From Natrinema amylolyticum (GTDB taxonomy: Archaea; Halobacteriota; Halobacteria; Halobacteriales; Natrialbaceae): DNA of 64,000 nt. The notes below the pieces were generated by a model. That model did not search any database. It was given only the letters and a program-made list of their open reading frames with translations, and had not been told where the DNA came from. Below are positions 58,501 to 64,000 of this stretch, one piece after another (positions within the stretch are counted from its first letter, which is position 1; each line of letters opens with the position of its first letter). The position numbers and the translations under genes were made by a program. The DNA lies in NCBI RefSeq assembly GCF_020515625.1, contig NZ_JAIWPJ010000001.1, positions 124,001 to 188,000 of the forward strand. The letters are read 5' to 3'.

Positions 58501-60974
58501 TCGACGTGACCGTCGCCGACGGCGTGACCGGGACCGTCCGGCTCGCGGCCACCTTCGAGAACGAGACCGTGACGACGTCGCCGACCCGATTCGAGCGCGA
58601 GCCGCCGGCACGATACGCGGGAACCGTCGCCGTCAACGGCAAGCCGGCGCGGGACGGCCTCACCGTCCGGGCCGCGCACAACGGGACCGTCGTCGCGGAA
58701 ACGGCGACGGAGAGCGGCCGGTTCGGTGTTCCGACCGCGGACGGTGGCGGTGGTGCATTCGAGGTGAACGCGTCGACCGTGCCGGAGAACGCGACGCTGA
58801 CCCTTGCACTCGAGAACGCGACGACGAACGCGTCACCGACGTGGTCCGCTGGCGGGGAAACGAGAACGGACCTCGCTCTCGCGTACGACGACCCGTTCGA
58901 TCGGACGACCGTCTCCGCCCATCGATGGACGTCGACCGGAGCGGCGAGTCCCGTCTCGATCGCGTTCGACGGCGAGACGGCGCAGTACTTCACCGATCGA
59001 ACGTGGCTCGGTGAGTACGAGACCGTTCCCGCGGACCGCTGGAACGCGACTCGCACCTACGGGCCTGCCGACGAGGGCGTCGTTACGGTGAGCGCGCAGC
59101 TCACGGACCTGGCCGGCGAGACTCGAACGATATCGACGCGGACTCTCGTCATCGACGGCGAGATCGCATCGATCGACGGCCGGATCGGTCTCTCCGCGAG
59201 CGAGGGGACGCAGACCGACGGGAACGAGACCGACCTCGACGGCTCGGTCCTCCTGACGCCGGCCCACGGCAACTGGACCGATCGGCGATCGGTCGAGAAC
59301 GGGACGTTCGAAGCCGCGACCGAGGCTACCGCGTTCACGCATGCCGTCTTCCTCGAGGCGTCGGGCGACTACCCGCGATATCGAACGCTCTTCGATCGCA
59401 CGGTCGACGACAACGAGACCGTCGTCACCGAACTCGCCGAGGGCCACGAACTCGAGGTCGAGGTGACGAACTCGAGCGGTGTCGGCATTCCGAACGCGTC
59501 GGTCGCGGTCACCCCGGTCGGCGCGGCCGAGCGGGAGACGGCGGTCGTCACGCGTGAGACGACGACCGACGAATCGGGGCAGTGGACGGGTCCGAACGGT
59601 GACGGTCTGGGTGCGACGGTCGACGGACCGGTGACGGTCACGGTTACGCCGCCCGACGACGCCGGCTACGCCGAGGAACCGTCCGTCCGGACACTCACTG
59701 TCGACGAGCCGAGGACCGCCTCGTTCGAGTTGGCGGACCGAGCCGACGGTGATCGCGCCGGCGGCGACAACGAGAGTAGCGACGACGATACTGACAACGG
59801 GAGCGGCGATAGAGAGAGGAGCGCTGACGATGGGAGTACCGGTGGCAGTGGCAGTGGAGCGAGTAGCGGTGGAGGCGGTGGCAGCAGTGCGAGCGGTGGT
59901 AGTAGTGGCGGCGGAGCGAGTAGCGGCGGTAGCGGTAGCAGTGGTGGTGGTAGCATCGGTGGCGGGAGCGCCGCTCCCAGTGAGGACGGCGACCCGGCGA
60001 GCGATGAAATGCGGTTCACGTCGACGACGGGCGACGACGGCCGTGCACTGCTCGAGGCCAGCGGATCCCGGCGCAACCGCTCGGCCGAGACGTCGCTCAC
60101 CGGCGTCGACGCGGACGGCGTCGCGTTCGAGCGTGTCGCGATCGTTCCGGCGACGAATCGGTCGAGCTACGCGTTCGCCCTGCGCCCCGGCCACCGCGGC
60201 AACGTCTCCCACCGCGACGGTGCGGTGGCCTACGCCGACTTCGACCACGACGACATCGCGGCGACGATCGGCTCGCTGACGATCGAGTTCACCGTCGCCG
60301 ACGAGGCGATTCCGGACGGCACGGCCCCAGAGGACGTCGTCGTCGCGGCGTCCCGTGACGGGAGCTGGCGTGCGGTCGAGACGACCTACGACGCCGAAAC
60401 GGGGACGCACTCTGCGACCGTTTCGGGTCTGCCTGCACTCGCGATCGGCGTCGACGGCGCTTCGCCCGAGTTCGCGGTCGTCGACTCGAGCCTCGAGCCG
60501 ACCGAGACGCGAGCCGGGAGCCCGGTGGCGATCGAGGCGACGGTCGAGAACGTCGGTGCCGTCGCCGGGACCGACGACGTCACGATCGCCGCCGACGGTG
60601 CTCCCCTCGTCACCGAGCGGGTCGGTCTCGGTCCCGGAGAGCGGGAGACGATCGCAGTCGAAGCGACGTTCGACGCGTCCGCGACCATTACGGCGGCCGG
60701 ATCGACGCTGGGGAACGTGACCGTCACCGACGACGCGGTCGCTGACGAACCGACGACCGGCGAGGGCACCTCCAACGACTCGACGGCCGACGGCTCCGCG
60801 ACTGATAGCGCGGCGACGGACGAGGCGAGCGAGGAGTCGACGGCCGACAGCGTGGCGGCGGACGACTCGAGTTCCGCGTCCGACGACATTCCCGGCTTCG
60901 GCGGCCTCGTCGCCGTCAGTGCCATCGCGACGGTCCTGTTCGTCCGCGCTCGGTTCTCGGACTTCGACCGGTAA
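55554..60974 (+). CDS. Large secreted subtilisin-like protease with PGF-CTERM
   Basis: 1806 aa. Signal peptide (GLVLGLLLFVVCGLIATPV), an inhibitor-like propeptide (about 60-165), and an S8 catalytic domain with Asp216 (VLDTGVDAAHPD), His263 (GDHGTHVSG) and Ser438 (SGTSMAAPHVAG). Then carboxypeptidase-regulatory-like beta domains (from ~500), a long beta-rich middle, a Gly/Ser linker (~1425-1475), a PGF-pre-PGF-like domain (~1490-1640), a CARDB-like domain and a C-terminal PGF + hydrophobic + RARF tail. The end is the signal for archaeosortase ArtA lipid anchoring. Acts on the cell surface; substrate unknown. Confidence 0.93.
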   Translation: MFLRPSGTGRRVRAGLVLGLLLFVVCGLIATPVSTAPGPAVSEEPPTGTAAESGISIDSALESDTDSETVDVIVRLSEANVAAAATRERTTARLKRHAERTQGPVVSYARSTEGVTVRNRFWVTNAVLLSVDTNRVDLESFGRFDEVSTLHTNFEVEVDGAAATGTAGTGSNGSSSTESTTTRATGTTDGLDQINAPAVWDEYETNGTGAKVAVLDTGVDAAHPDIDLYTTDPSDPTYPGGWVEFDSDGNVVPGSTPRDFGDHGTHVSGTAAGGAASGTHIGVAPGADLIHGAVFTDCDTTCHGTYSQLLEGMQWAIDRDADVVSMSLGVRDYEERFIEPVRNAQAAGTVVVSSVGNSGEGTSGSPANVYETFAIGASTRSGDIAEFSGGETIVTDDAWSSRPADWPDAYTVPDVAAPGLWVNSSAPNGGYQRKSGTSMAAPHVAGSVALLRSVDGELRPGEITTALEETARKPDGADPGQDTRYGHGIVDVKGAADAISTATVTGTVTGGDGDPIDGATVSVDGGRWTATTDGNGHYELRVAPGDRTVTVAAASHYTTTETLELSRNESVTRDVSLVPTDFVEGLAEQDRPNPIEANGSVTTTFDVTGIDALTITPTENATIEPDALEFAVDGTRFGPNETVTFEPAVTDDRFTVTTRVAADRNGTLEFDYEFGRSGETQTVSPGPTRVVPEFYDVGVVADPGDAAAERLRADLTDELPIAYRPTRINTTDAVTAAESGEYDVFVALELPANGGNRTTRTTRANLTEAFVDATAANDTGVLYLGDGVGDDALARLATDTSVVDRLETPGHDGPDEVVLERNHPLFDGVAFRTDAVAVRENATNRTWFDAGETRTLASATDDGVLADGTALAIDRPDDRIALGVTPQTGRLTDDGRRIVTNAVEYLGAGRFHVRDDLETYGVSNGSAETATFAVPETGTVTVALANGTTVESANVSLAVNGSDVAPGDEIAVDRDAVAEGIAVDVTVADGVTGTVRLAATFENETVTTSPTRFEREPPARYAGTVAVNGKPARDGLTVRAAHNGTVVAETATESGRFGVPTADGGGGAFEVNASTVPENATLTLALENATTNASPTWSAGGETRTDLALAYDDPFDRTTVSAHRWTSTGAASPVSIAFDGETAQYFTDRTWLGEYETVPADRWNATRTYGPADEGVVTVSAQLTDLAGETRTISTRTLVIDGEIASIDGRIGLSASEGTQTDGNETDLDGSVLLTPAHGNWTDRRSVENGTFEAATEATAFTHAVFLEASGDYPRYRTLFDRTVDDNETVVTELAEGHELEVEVTNSSGVGIPNASVAVTPVGAAERETAVVTRETTTDESGQWTGPNGDGLGATVDGPVTVTVTPPDDAGYAEEPSVRTLTVDEPRTASFELADRADGDRAGGDNESSDDDTDNGSGDRERSADDGSTGGSGSGASSGGGGGSSASGGSSGGGASSGGSGSSGGGSIGGGSAAPSEDGDPASDEMRFTSTTGDDGRALLEASGSRRNRSAETSLTGVDADGVAFERVAIVPATNRSSYAFALRPGHRGNVSHRDGAVAYADFDHDDIAATIGSLTIEFTVADEAIPDGTAPEDVVVAASRDGSWRAVETTYDAETGTHSATVSGLPALAIGVDGASPEFAVVDSSLEPTETRAGSPVAIEATVENVGAVAGTDDVTIAADGAPLVTERVGLGPGERETIAVEATFDASATITAAGSTLGNVTVTDDAVADEPTTGEGTSNDSTADGSATDSAATDEASEESTADSVAADDSSSASDDIPGFGGLVAVSAIATVLFVRARFSDFDR

Positions 60975-61082
60975 CCGGTCGCGAATCGGCTGGGGAGACG
61001 TGGTAATTCCCCGTCGTCAGTGTCAGCCGGACACTCGTCGTCGTTCCCCTCCGTGACTATTCGATTGAGCCCGAGCCCCGAC

Positions 61083-61262
61083 CTAGTCGGTTCGATCGCG
61101 CTCGATGAGCACGGGCGGCACCGAACAGCCACAGGGACTGGCCGATGCCGTCATGGGCCCGGAGACGGTGACGAAGCCGACCGGGTTGCCACAGCGCGGA
61201 CAGTCGGGCGGCGACCACGAGTCGTCGCAGCCGTCGTCGTTCGCGTCGGGGTCGCTACGCAT
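61083..61262 (-). CDS. 59-aa zinc-ribbon protein
   Basis: MRSDPDANDDGCDDSWSPPD, then CPRCGNPVGFVTVSGP and SPCGCSVPPVLIE: CPRC and CGC pairs, 18-20 residues apart, suggest a small zinc ribbon. Start ATG 61262. Stand-alone; function unknown. Confidence 0.6.
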   Translation of the reverse strand: MRSDPDANDDGCDDSWSPPDCPRCGNPVGFVTVSGPMTASASPCGCSVPPVLIERDRTD

Positions 61263-61685
61263 CCCGACCACGACTCGCTCTCCGCCGTGACGCCGAAATC
61301 GAAGCCGACGCTGGTCGTGTCGTACGATTCTGCGCTCGTGCGGGACGTTTATATCTCGGTAAAATGAACGTAATCATGGCAACCGAATCCCTGAGTGGGT
61401 TTGGAAGCCAGTCTCGGGTGTTCCCGCACCCGGGGCATTCGCGTGCTGCCCTCATTCTGAAGACCGACTTCCAGTCTAACAGTTGATCTATTGTCCCGTA
61501 TATCTACTGCCGACTTCGCGGAGAATACCGACTCATACGTGAGAACGATCAGATGTCCGTGAGTCAGTGGCGCGTGCATACGAATCACGCGCCCACGCAT
61601 TGACGAGCCAGTCGCTGATCGCAGTGGGACGGCATCAGAAGTTTGCGAGGGCAAGACGCTCCGTCTTGCCGCGCACTGTGGTCAG
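61263..61685. other. Intergenic region, 423 bp
   Basis: No supported gene. AT-rich patches occur near 61,350 (GTTTATATCTCGGTAAAATG) and 61,490-61,530. An ATG after the first (61,363) does not start a long frame. Open frames are short and Arg/Ser-rich. The region may hold remnants or an unrecognised RNA; nothing specific seen. Confidence 0.3.
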
Positions 61686-61768
61686 TGCGAGGGGAGGGGA
61701 TCGAACCCACGAACTCCTACGAGAGCGGATCTTGAGTCCGCCGCCGTTGACCGCTTGGCTACCCTCGC
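61686..61768 (-). tRNA. tRNA-Leu (CAA)
   Basis: Minus strand: acceptor GCGAGGG (61,768-61,762) pairs with CCCTCGC, discriminator A at 61,686. D-arm GCCAAGCGGTCAACGGC, anticodon stem GCGGA/TCCGC with loop CTCAAGA (anticodon CAA), a long class II variable arm (TCTCGTAGGAGTTC). The T-stem GTGGG/CCCTC has one U-U mismatch, so it may be slightly impaired or carry a variant T-arm. Confidence 0.88.
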
Positions 61769-61899
61769 ACGCAGTTGCAGCTGAGGCTCTCATCGCGGTT
61801 AAATCGTCCGATTCCCATCTCGAGTCAGCCCTCGTGCGTCGGTCTGACGCGTCACCGACGGATGCAATCCATTATTCGAGCCACCGTCCTCGAGATCGG

Positions 61900-62354
61900 T
61901 CACGGCTCGTATCGCCGGACCAGTTCCGCGACGAACCAGAGTTTCAGTCCCATCGTCGCCGCGGTCGCGACGATCGTCGCGATCGGCCGCCGTTCGTACA
62001 CGACGGAGACGTTGTACGCGAAGACGGGGAGCTGAACGAGGTTCAGCACCTGCGGGAAGCCGAGCCCGAAAAACGAGTTTCCCCGCTCGCTCCCTGCCGT
62101 TCGGCGCGGACGACGATGGACATCCAGTTGTCCGACGTCGACTCGGGTTCTGGAAACAGCAGTGGATTGACGAGGAGAAACAGTCCCGTTAGTGCGACCA
62201 GTCGCCACCGCCGGGCGAAGCCGGCGGCGATCAACACCGGATACGCGAGCAGCCGAGTCCACTCGCTCTTCGGGTTCGAATGCCGGTCCCAGACCGCGTC
62301 GGTAGCATATCTGCCTCTCGGCGGCCCCGCAGCAAAGCGATTCGGCTCCCGCAC
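61900..62354 (-). pseudogene. Frameshifted membrane protein (DUF6653-like)
   Basis: First part in one frame from GTG 62354: RFAAG...ATDAVWDRHSNPKSEW, TRLLAYPVLIAAGFARRWRL, NPLLFPEPESTSDNWMSIVV. After about 62,095 the coding text continues in another frame: GNSFFGLGFPQVLNLVQLPV, then YERRPIATIVATAATMGLKL and WFVAELVRRYEP. Both together make one haloarchaeal membrane protein, I believe of the DUF6653 group. A single-base frameshift splits it; sequencing error is possible. Confidence 0.65.
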
Positions 62355-62406
62355 GAATGGCCGACGGCGCTCGAGCGCTCGGGGCGACGGGCCGGACTCG
62401 AGGCGA

Positions 62407-62535
62407 TCAGGCCGTCTGATTCTCGAGGTCGGCCGCCGTGTACCGCCGATCACAGTTCAGACACTGGTAACCGCCCTCGATGTGGCCGTAGAGGCGTTCC
62501 CCGCAGTGCTGACAGCGGCCGTAAGGGTGAGCCAT
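62407..62535 (-). CDS. 42-aa zinc-ribbon protein
   Basis: MAHPYGRCQHCGERLYGHIE then GGYQCLNCDRRYTAADLENQ: CQHC and CLNC make a complete rubredoxin-like or zinc-ribbon knuckle pair, 15 residues apart. Good ATG; no neighbours in operon. Function unknown. Confidence 0.65.
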   Translation of the reverse strand: MAHPYGRCQHCGERLYGHIEGGYQCLNCDRRYTAADLENQTA

Positions 62536-62637
62536 CTAGGCTGTATGACGGACTGAAACGGCATAAATTGGGTGCCTACAAACGATAGGGAGCGCATAAC
62601 CGACGGAATTACCCGCGCGACGACCCTTCCCTCGGTT

Positions 62638-62856
62638 ATGAACGATCACCCGCGACTCCGTCGTCGAGCCGCCGTCGGGAATCCGATGGGGCGGACCCCG
62701 TCCGCGGGTCGCTGGGACCACGCCGCGCTGTGCCGGGCGACCGTCCGCAGCGTTCGGCCGTTCGACGACGGCGCGGTCCGCGAGTCAGACGACCGTTTCG
62801 AGACGGATCGCTCGAGCGTCACTGATCCCTGCGAGCGTCACAGTGCCCATGGATGA
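62638..62856 (+). pseudogene. Decayed, truncated DUF309 paralogue
   Basis: 72 aa, [18 protein letters not shown]... then [20 protein letters not shown] and [13 protein letters not shown], collinear with GNPTGW...[20 protein letters not shown] and [13 protein letters not shown] of the intact gene 3'. Two catalytic-type His residues (HExHD) are changed to R and D, and the remaining two thirds of the domain are gone. It overlaps the intact gene by 8 bp. Confidence 0.65.
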
Positions 62857-63343
62857 GCATACCCGGGACCACACCGTCGGTCCGCCGACTTCGGGGAACC
62901 CGACCGGCTGGTGTCGAGAGCGAGCCGAATCGAACGGGTGGAACCACGGAACGCTTCGTCGAGCCGTGGTTCACGGCGTTGCGCTCTTCAATTCCGGTGC
63001 GTTCCACGAATCGCACGATTGCTTCGAAGCGGAATGGTATAACTACGGGCGCGGAACCACGGAGAGCGCGTTTCTGCACGGAATGGTGCAGGTCGCGGCG
63101 GGAGCCTACAAACACTTCGATTTCGAGAACGACGACGGGATGCGGAGCCTCTTCGAGACGGCGCGACAGTACCTACGGGACGTTCCGGACGACTACTACG
63201 GGATCGACGTCCGCGACGTCCGAACGACGATCACGAACGCACTGAACGATCCGACAGCGGTGCACGGCTGGCAGATCGAACTCGATGGAAACCGACCGGA
63301 AGCCACGGAGATCGATTTCGAGTACGTCCGAGCGCTCGAGTGA
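62849..63343 (+). CDS. DUF309 family protein
   Basis: 164 aa from ATG 62849. The N-terminus holds [20 protein letters not shown], the HExxDxxExxW signature of DUF309 proteins; [20 protein letters not shown] and [20 protein letters not shown] follow in order. Probably an all-helical metal-binding protein; function unknown. Arose by tandem duplication with the decayed copy. Confidence 0.8.
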   Translation: MDEHTRDHTVGPPTSGNPTGWCRERAESNGWNHGTLRRAVVHGVALFNSGAFHESHDCFEAEWYNYGRGTTESAFLHGMVQVAAGAYKHFDFENDDGMRSLFETARQYLRDVPDDYYGIDVRDVRTTITNALNDPTAVHGWQIELDGNRPEATEIDFEYVRALE

Positions 63344-63364
63344 ACGCCGACGGTCAGCGCGCGA

Positions 63365-63646
63365 CTAGACGGTGAAGCCGAAGTTGAAGTCGTCCTGCCA
63401 CTGTGACCGTTCGCCCTGGAATTTCGTCTCCCCGCGGTGGCGGTTGCCGACCCACAGGACGTTCTCGAGCGTCGTGCCGGCGTCGCTCATCACGAGCCCG
63501 TCGAAGAGCGAACTCTCGATGTTGTGAGCCCGACCGCTCTCGCCGAACCGAAGACTCGCGCCGTCCGGCTCTATCTGACTGTTCTGTAAGACGAGTCGAT
63601 CGACGTCAGTGTCCGTTCGACGGCGGGTGCCAACCACTCGGACCAT
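63365..63646 (-). CDS. Possible beta-helix protein fragment
   Basis: 93 aa in the frame from 63,646; RLVLQNSQIEPDGASLRFGE, ESSLFDGLVMSDAGTTLENV and LWVGNRHRGETKFQGERSQW resemble rungs of a right-handed beta-helix. Upstream coding is not continuous, and the N-terminus looks cut, so it may be the tail of a larger broken gene. Low certainty. Confidence 0.3.
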   Translation of the reverse strand: MVRVVGTRRRTDTDVDRLVLQNSQIEPDGASLRFGESGRAHNIESSLFDGLVMSDAGTTLENVLWVGNRHRGETKFQGERSQWQDDFNFGFTV

Positions 63647-63851
63647 CGACGAGGAGTACGCCGACCGACTTGAGAACTGAGCGGACCGCGTCGTGATACG
63701 TCACGGCTGACAGGTCCGTCCCGATCGGGTCGCCGACGCCGCCCATAGTGGGTGACGTTGGCACGGTCGTAGTCGATTGATCACGACCGCTGACCGTTCG
63801 GTGCTGTGAGAGACCGAATCGCCTTTCACGCCGCGGCCCAACTATCACGTA

Positions 63852-64000
63852 ATGAGAGTCGCACAGCTCGGGTCGGGAACGCCGGAGGTCGCAGTCGTCG
63901 CGGGCGTCCACGGGGACGAACCCTGTGGCGTCCGTGCCGTCGAGCGATTACTCGACGAACGCCCGACCGTCAATCGTCCCGTCAAGCTCATCGTCGCCAA
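63852..64000 (+). CDS. Succinylglutamate desuccinylase/aspartoacylase family (N-terminal part)
   Basis: MRVAQLGSGTPEVAVVAGVH then GDEPCGVRAVERLLDERPTV: the VAGVHGDEPCG motif gives the zinc ligands His and Glu of the AstE/AspA family. The gene runs off the window after 49 codons. Amide hydrolase; substrate unknown. Confidence 0.8.
   Translation, partial: MRVAQLGSGTPEVAVVAGVHGDEPCGVRAVERLLDERPTVNRPVKLIVA

Noticed and set aside
59836-59990. Tandem GGT/AGY short repeats resembling a CRISPR or microsatellite
   Set aside because: They are codons of a Gly/Ser linker inside the subtilase, not spaced repeats.
58833-60410. 525-residue minus-strand frame
   Set aside because: Antisense of the subtilase; its TATA/TT low-complexity part mirrors the Gly/Ser linker.

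Overview
The window is haloarchaeal chromosomal DNA, probably from a Natrialba/Natrinema-like member of the class Halobacteria. That placement is inference; no rRNA is present. The supporting signs are high GC, very acidic proteins, Tat lipoproteins with a twin Arg and a lipobox, a TFB-type transcription factor, archaeal fibrillarin/Nop5, a PGF-CTERM surface protease, HTH_10 (bat-like) regulators and an intron-containing elongator tRNA-Met.

Positions 1-27,600 are the right-hand part of a tailed-virus provirus. It ends at the 3' end of the tRNA-Met gene (27,600-27,750, 77-nt intron); its left end and integrase lie outside the window. Nearly all viral genes are on the minus strand and so run from right to left. 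The early block (27,452 to 21,962) has small zinc-finger and winged-helix proteins and many short genes with 4-8 bp start/stop overlaps. A cassette of three small membrane proteins follows (21,624 to 20,820). The late operon then runs: small and large terminase, portal, Mu F-like minor head protein, protease/scaffold, decoration protein, HK97-type major capsid protein, connector and completion proteins, tail tube, tail-assembly chaperones, tape measure, hub, tail tip. No sheath gene is seen, so a siphovirus shape is likely. Three genes are on the plus strand: the partial left-edge gene, a Tat lipoprotein placed tail-to-tail with the tail operon, and an AT-rich membrane protein inside the early region.

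The best virological signals are: (i) a lambda gpG/gpT-like -1 frameshift site, G GGA AAT, joining the two tail-chaperone frames; (ii) an in-frame internal start for a separate scaffold protein inside the protease gene, marked by the same 11-nt leader found before the major capsid gene; and (iii) a tail protein carrying a complete seven-bladed WD40-like propeller plus a ladder of four short repeats.

From 27,600 onward the content is host chromosome. It includes a TFB with a small wHTH partner, a two-domain multicopper oxidase, a cupin, a uracil-DNA-glycosylase-like protein, heme A synthase (CtaA), a ferritin-like Tat protein, a degenerate M24-fold protein, glutamate-cysteine ligase, an acyl-CoA synthetase, cystathionine gamma-synthase, an FAD monooxygenase with an HTH_10 regulator, the flpA-nop5 C/D-box RNP operon, UspA, DUF63, inositol-phosphatase-like and subtilisin-like genes, tRNA-Leu, and a DUF309 pair. 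Several loci are visibly decaying: a HTH-PAS-HATPase kinase with an internal deletion, a truncated wHTH gene, a frameshifted membrane protein and a degraded DUF309 duplicate. Many host genes have a TATA box about 26-30 nt before the start codon, which implies leaderless or very short-leader mRNAs.
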